DNA from: Herbidospora galbida
GTDB lineage: Bacteria > Actinomycetota > Actinomycetes > Streptosporangiales > Streptosporangiaceae
Direction: 5' to 3'
Assembly (NCBI RefSeq): GCF_005233835.1
Contig: NZ_SZQA01000010.1
Span: forward strand, 124,001-188,000
DNA: 64,000 nucleotides
The notes beneath the pieces are model-generated. The model was not told the DNA's origin, made no database searches, and saw only the letters and a program-made list of their open reading frames with translations. A program made the translations under genes and the position numbers. Shown one piece after another: positions 55,196 through 63,941 of this stretch. Each line of letters opens with the position of its first letter. The stretch's first letter is position 1.

Positions 55196-56555
55196 GGTAC
55201 GTGTTCGCTTCGCGCCGTCCCCCACCGGCATGTTCCACGTGGGCGGCGCCCGGTCGGCCCTGTTCAACTGGGCCGTCGCCGAGCAGACCGGCGGCAGGTT
55301 CGTGCTCCGGATCGAGGACACCGACGCCGCCCGCAACCGCCCCGAATGGACCGAGGGCATCATCTCGGCCCTGTCGTGGATCGGCATCGACAGCTCGTCG
55401 CCGCTGTTCGAGGGCCCCTACTTCCAGTCCTCCTACGCCGACCAGCACCGCGAGACGGCCGCCCGCCTCCACAAGGAGGGCCGCGCCTACCACTGCACGT
55501 GCACCCGCGACGACGTGAAGGCCCGCACGGGTTCGGAGCACAAGGGCTACGACGGCCACTGCCGCGACCGCGGCCTGACCGAGGGCGCGCTGCGCTTCCG
55601 CACCCCCGACACCGGCGTCACCGTGGTCGAAGACCTGGTGAGGGGCACGGTCGAGTTCCCCAACGACGCGATGGAAGACTTCGTGATCTCCCGCGCCGAC
55701 GGCTCGCCGTTGTTCGTGCTGGCCAACGTGGTCGACGACGTCGAGATGCGCATCACCGAGGTCGTCCGCGCCGAGGAACACCTGTCGAACACGCCGAAGC
55801 AGCAGTTGCTGTGGGAGGCCCTCGGCCACACCCCGCCCGTCTGGGCGCACGTCCCGGTGATCGTCAACGAGAAGCGCCAGAAGCTGTCGAAGCGGCGCGA
55901 CAAGGTCGCCCTGGAGTCCTACCGCGACGAGGGTTACCTGGCCGAGGCCATGGTCAACTACCTGATGCTGCTCGGCTGGGGCCCCGGCGACGACCGCGAG
56001 ATCATGCCGTGGTCCGAGATGGCCCCCCTGTTCGACCTCCGCAACGTGAACCTGTCGTCGGCCTTCTTCGACGAGAAGAAACTGCGCGCCTTCAACGGCG
56101 AATACATCCGCAAGCTGACCCTCGACGAGTTCGTCGAGCGCTGCGACCCGTTCCTCGACCCGGCGTGGGACCGCGCGACCTTCCAGAAGGTCGCCGAACT
56201 GGCCCAGACCCGCGTGGCGGTCCTGTCCGAGATCGCACCCAACGTCGACTTCCTGTTCCTCGACGAGCCCGTCCACGACCAGCAGTCGTGGGACAAGGCC
56301 ATGAAGACGAGCGCCCAGGAGATCCTGACCGGCTACGCCGCCCGCCTCGCGACCGCCGACTGGAACCCCGAGGCGCTCAAGACCGCCCTCGAAGAGGTCG
56401 GCGCCGAACACGGCCTCAAGCTCGGCAAGGCCCAGGCCCCGGTCCGCGTGGCGATCACCGGCCGCACGGTCGGCCTCCCGCTGTTCGAGTCCATCGAGGT
56501 CCTCGGCCGCGAGAAGTCGATCGAACGCCTCAACGCGGCGCTGGCCAAGCTCTGA
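55188..56555 (+). CDS. gltX: Glutamyl-tRNA synthetase
   Basis: A 455-residue class I synthetase. HIGH-like motif at [20 protein letters not shown], and KLSKR in [16 protein letters not shown]. With GatCAB present and no GlnRS seen here, it is probably non-discriminating and charges both tRNA-Glu and tRNA-Gln. GTG at 55188 lies inside the end of the FAH gene. tRNA-Gln and two tRNA-Glu genes are 3 kb downstream. Confidence 0.97.
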   Translation: MTEVRVRFAPSPTGMFHVGGARSALFNWAVAEQTGGRFVLRIEDTDAARNRPEWTEGIISALSWIGIDSSSPLFEGPYFQSSYADQHRETAARLHKEGRAYHCTCTRDDVKARTGSEHKGYDGHCRDRGLTEGALRFRTPDTGVTVVEDLVRGTVEFPNDAMEDFVISRADGSPLFVLANVVDDVEMRITEVVRAEEHLSNTPKQQLLWEALGHTPPVWAHVPVIVNEKRQKLSKRRDKVALESYRDEGYLAEAMVNYLMLLGWGPGDDREIMPWSEMAPLFDLRNVNLSSAFFDEKKLRAFNGEYIRKLTLDEFVERCDPFLDPAWDRATFQKVAELAQTRVAVLSEIAPNVDFLFLDEPVHDQQSWDKAMKTSAQEILTGYAARLATADWNPEALKTALEEVGAEHGLKLGKAQAPVRVAITGRTVGLPLFESIEVLGREKSIERLNAALAKL

Positions 56556-56560
56556 CCCAC

Positions 56561-56602
56561 CGGCCGCCCGCCCGATCAGGGCAGGCGGCCGTTTTCATTT
56601 TT
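56561..56602 (+). terminator. Terminator of gltX
   Basis: CGGCCGCC-C-GCCC, loop GATCA, GGGC-A-GGCGGCCG, followed by TTTTCATTTTT. It begins 5 bp after the stop. Confidence 0.88.
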
Positions 56603-56645
56603 CCGTTACGGCTCCGCCCACCCCGGCCCCGCCCGCCGCCTCCGC
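56601..56645 (+). repeat. Dispersed repeat, copy 3
   Basis: Starts TTCCGTTACGGCTCCGCCCA and continues with a CCCCGCCCGCCG-type segment, nearly the same as the copy after gatB over 45 bp. It starts right at the T run of the gltX terminator. Confidence 0.65.
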
Positions 56646-56776
56646 ACCGCCCCGCGACCGGCGCTCCTCACCTGCTCCCGCCTCCCGCCGCGACGCCGGA
56701 GCAGGCGTCGACCCCAGGGTCCGGGGCCGGAAAGACCAGGGTCCACAGGGCGTCGCGTGGCTCCCACACTGGGCGC

Positions 56777-57355
56777 ATGCGCTTACGTTCGAGGTTGTCC
56801 CGCGCGTTCGTCGCGGTCACGGTCGCCGCCACGGTCGTCCTCGCCCCGGCCGGACCGGCCTCCGCCGGGATCTGGCAGCTCACCGACGGGTTCGAGCCCG
56901 GCACCAATCCAGCGTCCCGGTGGTCGCCCACCGTCGTGGGGACCTGCTGGGGGCCCTACTACACGGGCGGGCTCGGACCCCCGCGCACCGGAACGGGGTT
57001 CGCCCACTGGCGGGTGCTCTACCGGCCCGACTGGTGCGCGATCGGGCGCACCATCCATCTCTCTCCGGTGGTGAGCCGCCCGGGGCCCATCAGGTGCAGC
57101 GCGGGCGTCTGGGCCAGGCTGCGTGGTCAGGGCCCCCACTTGAACGTCGAAGTGATCGACCCCGACACGTGGACGTACATCGCACTGAAGTCGGTGCCGT
57201 ATCCGGGCTGGACGCCCGGATACACCCTCCACACGGTCAGCTGGACCGCGCAGCGCGCCGACGTCGTGCTGCGGTTCGCGATGGGGGCCACGGACAACGG
57301 GCCCTACGAAGCCGAGATCGAACTGGACGACGTCGTGGTGCAGTGCACCTACTGA
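56777..57355 (+). CDS. Secreted hypothetical beta-sandwich protein
   Basis: A 192-residue protein with a signal peptide (MRLRSRLSRAFVAVTVAATV ... cleaved after ASA). The mature part has Trp/Tyr-rich strands (DGFEPGTNPASRWSP, GPYYTGGLGPPRTGTGFAHW) and ends ELDDVVVQCTY, reminiscent of carbohydrate-binding or CUB-like jelly rolls. No family assigned. CACACT ends 6 nt before the ATG, a leaderless arrangement. It converges on the M3 peptidase with 3 bp between stops. Confidence 0.7.
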   Translation: MRLRSRLSRAFVAVTVAATVVLAPAGPASAGIWQLTDGFEPGTNPASRWSPTVVGTCWGPYYTGGLGPPRTGTGFAHWRVLYRPDWCAIGRTIHLSPVVSRPGPIRCSAGVWARLRGQGPHLNVEVIDPDTWTYIALKSVPYPGWTPGYTLHTVSWTAQRADVVLRFAMGATDNGPYEAEIELDDVVVQCTY

Positions 57356-57358
57356 TCG

Positions 57359-59329
57359 TCAGAGGAGCCCGCGCCTCTCCAGCAGCGGCTCGATGCGCGG
57401 GTCGCGGCCCCGGAAGGCGCGGAAGGCGCCCAGCGGGTCGGTGCTGCCGCCCTTCGACAGCAGCCGCGACCGGAAGATGTCGCCGTTCTCCCTGGTCAGG
57501 CCGCCGTTCTCGGTGAACCAGTCGACCGTGTCGGCGTCGAGGACCTCGCTCCAGATGTAGGAGTAGTAGCCCGCCGCGTAGCCGCTGGCCCAGATGTGCG
57601 CGAAGTAGGTGCTGCGGTAGCGCGGCGGGACGGCGGGCAGGTCGACCCCGGCGCTCCGCAGGGCGGCGACCTCGAAGGTCTCGGCGTCGCCGCCCTCGTA
57701 GTCGGTGTGCCAGGCCCAGTCGAGCAGGGTGGCGGCCAGGTATTCGACCGTCGCGAAGCCCTGGTTGAACTTCTGGGCCTCCAGCATCCGGTCGACCAGT
57801 TCCTGGGGCATCGGCTCGCCGGTCTCGTGGTGCCTGGCGTAGTTGGCCAGGATCTCGGGATGGGTCGCCCACATCTCGTTGACCTGGGACGGGTACTCCA
57901 CGAAGTCGCGCGGCACCGACGTGCCGGAGAAGCGGGGGAAGCGCACGTCGGAGAACAGGCCGTGCAGGGCGTGGCCGAACTCGTGGAACATCGTGTTGAC
58001 CTCGTCGAAGGTCATCAGGGTCGGCTCGCCCTTGACGATGTTGAGGTTGTTGACCACCACCGGCCGGTAACCCTTCAGGCCCGACTGGTGGACCAGGCTG
58101 TTCATCCACGCCCCGCCGCGCTTGGACGCCCGCGCGTGGAAGTCGCCCAGGAACAGGCCCAGCGGCGAGCCGTCTTCGTTGGCGACCTCCCAGACCCGCA
58201 CGTCGGGGTGGTAGCCGATGAGGTCGGGGCGCTCGGTGAACGAGAGGCCGTAGAGGCGGTGGGCGGCGTGGAAGACGCCGTCGACCAGGACGCGGTTCAG
58301 CTCGAAGTAGGGGCGCATCGCGGCGCTGTCGATGTCGTAGCGGGCCTGGCGCACCTTCTCGGCGTAGAACGACCAGTCCCAGGCCTCGATCGGGAAGCCG
58401 GCCTGCTCCTCCAGCGCCTGCTGCTCGCGGCGGGCGTTGGCGACGGCGGGGGTGACGAGCTTGTCGAGCATCTCGGTGACCGCGCCGGTGGAGCCGGCGG
58501 TCTGGTCGGCCAGGGCGTATTCGGCGTGGTTGCGGTAGCCGAGCAGGTTGGCCCGTTCGCGGCGGAGCCGGGCGATGCGGGTGATGAGCTCGGCGTTGGC
58601 CGCCCCCCGGCCGGTGGAGGCGCGGTGGACGCGCTCGCGCAGCGACCGGTCGGTCAGCGACGACAGCGCGGGCTGGCCCGTCGGGAGGACCAGCGTGATC
58701 AGGTACTTCCCGTCGAGGTCCCGCGCGCTCGCGGTCTCGCGCAGGCCGGCGATCTCGTCGGCCGACAGGCCGTCGAGGGCCGACTCGTCGTCGACCGCGA
58801 CCGCGCGCGCGTTGGTGTCGTTGAGCAGGTTGAACTGGAAGGTCGCCGCCAGGCTGGACAGTTCCTCGTTGATCGCGCGGAGCCTGGCCTGCTGGTCGTC
58901 GTCGAGCTCGGCGCCGGCGCGTACGAAGTCGGTCAGGTAGCGCTGCAGGAGCCACTGCTCTTCCGGTACGTCGGTCTCCACGGCCTTGAGCCGCGCGTAG
59001 AGCGCCGGATTGAGGGCGACGGAGTCGTTGTGGGCCGCCAGCTTCGGGGTGATCTCCTGCTGGATCTCCTGGATGCGCGGGGTGGTGTCGCTGCTCGCCT
59101 GGTTGAAGAAGACGATGGAGACCCGCTGGAGCATCTCGCCGGCCCGTTCGAGGGCCTCTAGCGTGTTGGCGAAGGTCGCGGGCTCCGGCTGCGTCGCGAT
59201 GGCCTCGACCTCGGCGAGGTGGTCGGCCATGGCCCGTTCGAACGCCGGAACGTAATGTTCCTCCCTGATCTCCGCGAACGGCGGCAGCCGGTAGGGCAGG
59301 GTGCTGGGCGTGAGGAACGGGTTGGTCAT
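57359..59329 (-). CDS. M3 family peptidyl-dipeptidase
   Basis: A 656-residue zinc metallopeptidase like Dcp/oligopeptidase A. The HExxH zinc motif is in TMFHEFGHALHGLFSD, with the third Glu in the following helix (about 25 residues on). It has no signal peptide and is probably cytoplasmic, degrading short peptides. Start ATG (MTNPFLTPSTLPYRLPPF) is typical of the family. Confidence 0.93.
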   Translation of the reverse strand: MTNPFLTPSTLPYRLPPFAEIREEHYVPAFERAMADHLAEVEAIATQPEPATFANTLEALERAGEMLQRVSIVFFNQASSDTTPRIQEIQQEITPKLAAHNDSVALNPALYARLKAVETDVPEEQWLLQRYLTDFVRAGAELDDDQQARLRAINEELSSLAATFQFNLLNDTNARAVAVDDESALDGLSADEIAGLRETASARDLDGKYLITLVLPTGQPALSSLTDRSLRERVHRASTGRGAANAELITRIARLRRERANLLGYRNHAEYALADQTAGSTGAVTEMLDKLVTPAVANARREQQALEEQAGFPIEAWDWSFYAEKVRQARYDIDSAAMRPYFELNRVLVDGVFHAAHRLYGLSFTERPDLIGYHPDVRVWEVANEDGSPLGLFLGDFHARASKRGGAWMNSLVHQSGLKGYRPVVVNNLNIVKGEPTLMTFDEVNTMFHEFGHALHGLFSDVRFPRFSGTSVPRDFVEYPSQVNEMWATHPEILANYARHHETGEPMPQELVDRMLEAQKFNQGFATVEYLAATLLDWAWHTDYEGGDAETFEVAALRSAGVDLPAVPPRYRSTYFAHIWASGYAAGYYSYIWSEVLDADTVDWFTENGGLTRENGDIFRSRLLSKGGSTDPLGAFRAFRGRDPRIEPLLERRGLL

Positions 59330-59477
59330 CGGCCGGACTCCTTCGCGAAACGGGACTTTCAGCTTGTCACACCGGTCATCGGCGAGGCGATCGGCTTTCG
59401 TTTTGGCAGTGGGCCCGGAGCTGGGCTATTCTTTCGGAGTCGCGAGCGATAAGCCCCCCGGGGAACGAGTTCGCTGA

Positions 59478-59549
59478 TGGGGTATGGTGTAATTGGCAAC
59501 ACGACTGATTCTGGTTCAGTTATTCTAGGTTCGAGTCCTGGTACCCCAG
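59478..59549 (+). tRNA. tRNA-Gln (CTG)
   Basis: Acceptor TGGGGTA pairs with TACCCCA; anticodon stem ACTGA/TCAGT encloses TTCTGGT with anticodon CTG at 59511-59513; T loop GGTTCGAGTCC. The 3' CCA is not encoded. Confidence 0.96.
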
Positions 59550-59567
59550 CGCACGTAGTGCAGCCTT

Positions 59568-59640
59568 GCTCCCGTCGTCTAGTGGCCTAGGACGCCGCCC
59601 TCTCAAGGCGGTAACGGCGGTTCGAATCCGCTCGGGAGTA
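59568..59640 (+). tRNA. tRNA-Glu (CTC), first copy
   Basis: Acceptor GCTCCCG/CGGGAGT (G-U closing pair), anticodon stem CCGCC/GGCGG with anticodon CTC at 59602-59604, T arm GGCGG-TTCGAAT-CCGCT. Discriminator A. Confidence 0.96.
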
Positions 59641-59669
59641 CGAGATTTCCCTCTCACCAGCAGTTCTAG

Positions 59670-59742
59670 GGCTCCGTCGTCTAGCGGCCTAGGACGCCGC
59701 CCTCTCAAGGCGGTAGCGGCGGTTCGAATCCGCTCGGGGCTA
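59670..59742 (+). tRNA. tRNA-Glu (CTC), second copy
   Basis: Same body as the first copy with acceptor GGCTCCG/CGGGGCT and a changed D-arm base. Anticodon CTC at 59704-59706. The two acceptor stems differ by compensating changes, so both are likely functional. Confidence 0.95.
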
Positions 59743-59749
59743 CATCGAA

Positions 59750-59780
59750 ACGGGCTTCCTCACGGAAGTCCGTTTTTTTG
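59750..59780 (+). terminator. Terminator of the tRNA cluster
   Basis: ACGG-G-CTTCC, loop TCAC, GGAAG-T-CCGT followed by a seven-T run. Confidence 0.92.
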
Positions 59781-59814
59781 TTGTCCTCAGATTGGATAGT
59801 GCTACTATCGATAC

Positions 59815-60759
59815 ATGAGCTATCCAGTCAGCCTGCTTGCCGACGGACGTGAAGAGGTCATCGCCGGAGCCGTGGTGCCCCACGGTGTGACCCTGATGGG
59901 CTGGGAGCGCAAGGCCCACGGGTGGTGCCGGGGAGACGCCTGCGTCCCGGCGTTCCGCTCCGCCGCGGCCGAGACCGCCGAGGGGGTCGACGTCGTCGCG
60001 TTCGCCGAACTCCTCGGGCGGCCCGTGGTGGCGGGCGAGGGGATCATCGCGGTCGGCGAGCCCGTCGCGGCCGATCTCGGCACCGCGCCCGACTTCACCC
60101 TCGACGGGTTCACCCTGTCGTCGCTGCGGGGCCGGAAGGTGTTTCTGGTCTTCTGGGCGTCGTGGTGCGGGTGCCGCTACGACCTGCCGGCCTGGCTGGC
60201 CCTCGGCGAGGAGCTGCCCGTGGAGATCGTCCCGATCTCCCTCGACCGGGCCCGTGCCGACGCCGCCGCCTGGCACGACGGCCCCGTCGACGTCGAGGGG
60301 GTGGTGGCCGAGCTCTACAACGTCGTCAACGTGCCGACCGTGGTCTGGATCGACGAGGACGGCCGCGTCGCCCGCCCCCAGGACACGATGACCGCGACCG
60401 ACACCTTCCGCTCCATGAACGGCCTGTCGTCGGAGGCCGCCGTCGCGGCGCTGCGCCACTGGGCGCTGACCGGCGAGTCGGGCGCCTCGGGCCGGAGCCT
60501 GCGCCGGGCCACCGACGAGGAGCGCGCCGCCCGCCTGCACGCCCGGATCGCCGCCTGGGCCTTCCGCGAGGGCCGTCCCGACCAGGCCCGCCACCACCTG
60601 GCGGCCGCCGCCGACCTGGCCCCGCACGACGTCGCGATCAGGCGCGGGCTGATGTCGCTCGACGGAATCGACCCGTTCGGCGACGCCTACTTCGACCTCA
60701 AGGTCGAACTGGAGGACGCGGGCATCGCGATCTACCGCCCGTTGCCCGACTGGTCGTGA
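59815..60759 (+). CDS. Thioredoxin-fold (TlpA/ResA-like) protein with C-terminal helical domain
   Basis: A 314-residue cytoplasmic protein, no signal peptide. Residues 1-85 contain two cysteines (WCRGDACVPAF) and a cofactor-like GEGIIAVGEPVAADLG segment. A redoxin domain follows (APDFTLDGFTLSSLRGRKVFLVFWASWCGCRYDLPAW), where the usual CxxC is C-G-C, then a cis-Pro VPTVVW and a TPR-like tail (residues 245-300). Only one spacer residue between the cysteines makes classical disulfide exchange uncertain. A strong leaderless promoter (TACTAT, 6 nt before the ATG; TTGTCC 16 bp further) is visible. Confidence 0.78.
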   Translation: MSYPVSLLADGREEVIAGAVVPHGVTLMGWERKAHGWCRGDACVPAFRSAAAETAEGVDVVAFAELLGRPVVAGEGIIAVGEPVAADLGTAPDFTLDGFTLSSLRGRKVFLVFWASWCGCRYDLPAWLALGEELPVEIVPISLDRARADAAAWHDGPVDVEGVVAELYNVVNVPTVVWIDEDGRVARPQDTMTATDTFRSMNGLSSEAAVAALRHWALTGESGASGRSLRRATDEERAARLHARIAAWAFREGRPDQARHHLAAAADLAPHDVAIRRGLMSLDGIDPFGDAYFDLKVELEDAGIAIYRPLPDWS

Positions 60760-60800
60760 CGATTTGCCACCGGCCAGCCCTGGGTTCCAAAATTAGACTC

Positions 60801-61298
60801 ATGACGACCACGATGCAGAGCCGGACCCACTCCTGGGCGCCCCCGACGATCCCCGCCGACGTCGCCGAGATGTCCGGGCTGGAGTTCCTCCAGGCCATGC
60901 TCGACGGGAAGATCCCGGCGCCGCCCATCGCGGGAACCCTGGGCTTCACCATGCTCAAGGTCGAGAAGGGGCTGGCTCTGTTCGAGGGGGAGACGGGAGA
61001 GCATCAGTACAACCCGATGGGCACCGTCCACGGCGGCTACTTCGCCACCCTGCTCGACTCGGCTCTCGGGTGCGCGATCATGACGGCCCTGCCGGCCGGG
61101 CGGGCGTACACGACGGTGCAGCTCAACATCAACATGATCAGGCCCGCGTTCGCGCACACCGGGCCGCTGCGCTGTGAGGCGAAGACCCTGCACGTCGGCC
61201 GGACCACCGCCACCGCCGAAGGGTCGCTCGTGGGCGTGAACGACGGCAAGCTCTACGCCCACGGCACCACGACCTGCGCGGTCTTTCCGTTGAAGTAG
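60801..61298 (+). CDS. PaaI-family thioesterase
   Basis: A 165-residue hotdog-fold acyl-CoA thioesterase. NPMGTVHGGYFATLLDSALGCAI is the catalytic signature with the HGG motif. Substrate unknown, often aromatic acyl-CoA. The start is uncertain: TAGACT (60794-60799) lies immediately before the first ATG, so initiation at the second ATG (60813) is possible. Confidence 0.86.
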   Translation: MTTTMQSRTHSWAPPTIPADVAEMSGLEFLQAMLDGKIPAPPIAGTLGFTMLKVEKGLALFEGETGEHQYNPMGTVHGGYFATLLDSALGCAIMTALPAGRAYTTVQLNINMIRPAFAHTGPLRCEAKTLHVGRTTATAEGSLVGVNDGKLYAHGTTTCAVFPLK

Positions 61299-61303
61299 AC
61301 GGG

Positions 61304-62995
61304 TCAGTCGCCGGAGCGAGCCTTGAACAGGGCCCGCTTGGCGGCCTTGCCGACGTTGCGGTCGGGGTGGGCCTCGGCGATCGCCTCAAGCAGTTCGTCG
61401 AGGTGGGGGTGGCGGACCTTCCAGATCACCTCGAGCAGGCTGATCAGGTCGGTCGCCGGGCCGATGTCTTCGAGGCTGCTGACGAACTCGGCGCGGCCGA
61501 GGCCCGCCGAGATGGTCCACATGTCGAGGATCAGCCAGTGGGTGTCGGCCTGGGTCGGCTCGGGCGCGTCGTCGACCTCGAGCTGGGTGAGGTGGGTCGC
61601 GGCGTAGGAGCGCAGCGACTCCTCGTTGAGGGCCTTCTTCCAGGCCGGGATCGCCACCTCGCCGAGCTGACCGACCAGGGAGGCGGCCTGGACGCGTACG
61701 AGAGCGTCGGACTCGTCTTCCACGGCGGCGCCGAGCAGTTCCTCGGCGGCCTGGGCGGGCTCGCGCAGGCGCATCCAGGCGGCGAACTCGGCGTCGGCCT
61801 CCTCTTCGGACATGTCGGCGCTGAATGACAGCAGGTCGTGGGCCGTCATGGCGTCGATGGCCGGGCGGGCGTCGATGTCGAGGTCGGCCTCGTCAACGAG
61901 GTGGACGACGCCCTCGGTGCCCAGCGAGGTGAGCTGGACCGTGTCGCCCTCGACCTCGGCCATGCCGTAGCCGGTCAGCCAGTCGAGGACCGGGACCAGC
62001 GGGTCGCCGGCCGCCTCCCAGGCGGCGTCGCCCAGGTCGTCGTAGTCGCGGACCGCCTCGGCCAGCTCCTCGCGCAGGTCGTCGAGCGCCTTCTGGCCGC
62101 CGCTCAGCAGGACGCGGATCAGGGTCTCGCGGGTCAGGCCCGACAGGGCCACGGTCAGATCGTCGTCGTCGAGCTCGGGGTCGCCGTAGTCGATCGAGCC
62201 GAGGCCGAGCATCCAGGCGTCGAGGACGTCTTCGTCGTCGTCGAACGGCCAGGCGGCGGTGTCGGAGTCGATGCTCACGGTGTCTTCACCCGAGGGGGTG
62301 ACGAACTCGAGGTCGATCGCCAGGTTCCACAGGTTCCACAGCTTCTGCGGGCCGGTGAGGCCGAGGGCCGTCACGGCCTCTTCGACCTCGGCGTCGGTCA
62401 GCAGCGTCGACTGGCCGACCTTGCGGTCGGTGCCGATCCAGACCGACAGGTCGCGGGCCGCGGTGATCAGCGGCACCCGGCGGGCGTCGGCGGCCAGCTC
62501 GGCGTCGGGGCGCAGCCGCAGGGTCGGCAGCTCGGCGAGCTCGTCGGCGAACGGCTCGAAGTCGCCGAGGCCCTCGTCCTCCTCGCCGTCCTCCTCGTCG
62601 TCCCACTCGGTCTCGCCGATGGCGTCTTCCATGCGGTCGACGAAGTCGTCTTCGAGCGCGTCGAGCTCGTTGAGCAGCAGTTCGAGGCGGTCGGAGGCGG
62701 CCGTCAGGCGGCCGGTCTCGTGGAGGAAGGTCAGGTAGGACCGCAGCGAGGGCACCATCGCGTCGGCGGCGGCGTCGGGGTCTTCGACCACCTGTGGCAG
62801 ACGGTCGAGCATGAGGGGGCGCAGATCGTCGCGGCGCCAGTGGCCCACGTCGGAACGCTGGCTCAGGCGGTGCCACAGGGCGGCCGAGCCGACCAGGTCG
62901 GGGTCGCTTTCGGGTGCGTTGGCGGGCACCCAGAGAAGGAATTCCTGGAGCAGTGGACGCAGTTCAGCCGCGGCTGCCTCAATGCGATCTGTCAC
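61304..62995 (-). CDS. Large acidic HEAT-like hypothetical protein
   Basis: A 563-residue cytoplasmic protein, strongly acidic (a WDDEEDGEEDEGLGD-like run near residue 130). The C-terminal part contains HEAT-type helices (DALVRVQAASLVGQLGEVAIPAWKKAL ... HLDELLEAIAEAHPDRNVGKAAKRALFKA). The family is known from actinobacteria without function; a scaffold role is plausible. GTG start at 62995. Confidence 0.75.
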   Translation of the reverse strand: MTDRIEAAAAELRPLLQEFLLWVPANAPESDPDLVGSAALWHRLSQRSDVGHWRRDDLRPLMLDRLPQVVEDPDAAADAMVPSLRSYLTFLHETGRLTAASDRLELLLNELDALEDDFVDRMEDAIGETEWDDEEDGEEDEGLGDFEPFADELAELPTLRLRPDAELAADARRVPLITAARDLSVWIGTDRKVGQSTLLTDAEVEEAVTALGLTGPQKLWNLWNLAIDLEFVTPSGEDTVSIDSDTAAWPFDDDEDVLDAWMLGLGSIDYGDPELDDDDLTVALSGLTRETLIRVLLSGGQKALDDLREELAEAVRDYDDLGDAAWEAAGDPLVPVLDWLTGYGMAEVEGDTVQLTSLGTEGVVHLVDEADLDIDARPAIDAMTAHDLLSFSADMSEEEADAEFAAWMRLREPAQAAEELLGAAVEDESDALVRVQAASLVGQLGEVAIPAWKKALNEESLRSYAATHLTQLEVDDAPEPTQADTHWLILDMWTISAGLGRAEFVSSLEDIGPATDLISLLEVIWKVRHPHLDELLEAIAEAHPDRNVGKAAKRALFKARSGD

Positions 62996-63080
62996 CCCGC
63001 CAGCCTAGGGCCAACGGGCGAGGCCATCTAACAGCTTCTCGGGGCGGGTTCACCGCGCGAGCCCTTGTTCCGCGCGCCGT

Positions 63081-63809
63081 TCAGGAGCCGTTCGCACCGG
63101 CCCGGCGCATCGCCTCGGTGATGCGGTCGGCGGCGCTCACGACGGGGGCGGCGTGGAGGCGGCCGGGGGTGCGGGTGAGGCGCTCTATGGGGCCCGAGAC
63201 CGACACGGCGGCGATCACCTTGCCGCCCACGCCCCGGATGGGCGCCGACACCGAGGCGACCCCCTGCTCGCGCTCGCCGACGCTGTGGGCCCAGCCGCGC
63301 CGCCGGACGCTGGCCAGGGTCGCGGCGGTGAACTTGGCGCCGCGCAGGCCGCGGTGGAGCCGGTCGGGCTCCTCCCAGGCCAGCAGGATCTGGGCGGCCG
63401 ACCCTGCGCTCATCGGCAGCGCCGACCCGACGGGAACGGTGTCACGCAGGCCGCTGGCGCGTTCCGCCGCCGCGACGCACACCCGCTCGTCGCCCTGGCG
63501 GCGGTAGAGCTGGGCGCTCTCGCCGGTGAGGTCGCGCAGCTGGGTCAGGACGGGACCCGCGACCGCGAGCAGGCGGTCTTCGCCGGCCGCAGTGGACAAC
63601 TCGGACAAACGGGGGCCCAATATGAATCGGCCCTGTGTGTCGCGGGAGACGATCCGGTGATGCTCCAGGGCCACCGCGAGGCGGTGAGCAGTGGGTCGGG
63701 CCAGCCCGGTGGCCTGGACCAACTGCGCCAGCGACGCCGGTCCGGCCTCCAGGGCGTTGAGCACGAGGACGGCCTTGTCGAGTACGCCGACTCCGCTAGA
63801 GTTGTCCAT
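63081..63809 (-). CDS. ndgR: IclR-family regulator, NdgR/LeuR type
   Basis: A 242-residue IclR protein: N-terminal winged helix (LDKAVLVLNALEAGPASLAQLVQATGLARPTAHRLAVALEHHRI) and C-terminal effector domain (LRDTVPVGSALPMSAGSAAQILLAWEE). Its position divergent from leuC identifies it as the NdgR/LeuR orthologue that controls leucine genes in Streptomyces and relatives. CAGTAT on the minus strand ends 6 nt before the ATG (leaderless), and a regulon operator lies over its -15 to -31 region, suggesting autoregulation. Confidence 0.9.
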   Translation of the reverse strand: MDNSSGVGVLDKAVLVLNALEAGPASLAQLVQATGLARPTAHRLAVALEHHRIVSRDTQGRFILGPRLSELSTAAGEDRLLAVAGPVLTQLRDLTGESAQLYRRQGDERVCVAAAERASGLRDTVPVGSALPMSAGSAAQILLAWEEPDRLHRGLRGAKFTAATLASVRRRGWAHSVGEREQGVASVSAPIRGVGGKVIAAVSVSGPIERLTRTPGRLHAAPVVSAADRITEAMRRAGANGS

Positions 63810-63823
63810 ACCCCGATACTGCC

Positions 63824-63840
63824 GTCTCGCTTATTGAGAT
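63824..63840. promoter_or_regulatory. Branched-chain regulon operator, ndgR site
   Basis: GTCTCGC-TTA-TTGAGAT, 7-3-7 arrangement with imperfect outer pairs. It lies between the ndgR -10 and its upstream region, and forms part of a ~38-bp sequence repeated 70 bp away in front of leuC. Confidence 0.6.
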
Positions 63841-63893
63841 GCAACCGCAGTAGTGGCGGTTAGAAGATACAGTGTCCATATCCCGATATATCA

Positions 63894-63910
63894 GTCTCAT
63901 CATAAGAGAC
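63894..63910. promoter_or_regulatory. Branched-chain regulon operator, leuC site
   Basis: GTCTCAT-CAT-AAGAGAC; outer five bases of each arm pair perfectly. It lies 32-48 bp upstream of the leuC ATG. TGTCCATA and CCCGATA words precede it, exactly as in the ndgR copy. Confidence 0.65.
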
Positions 63911-63941
63911 GGGACGATAACGCGAGGAGGCGTTGGAGACC

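Noticed and set aside
56592-56760. C-rich stretch as a possible CRISPR or tandem array
   Set aside because: Only one copy of the dispersed repeat and no regular spacing; no CRISPR array was seen anywhere in the window.
27826-63063. GGTTCACCCGCGCGAGCC (27826) and GGTTCACCGCGCGAGCC (63047) as an att-like pair
   Set aside because: Short, one-base different and lying at core gene ends 35 kb apart without an integrase; chance or a low-copy repeat is more likely.
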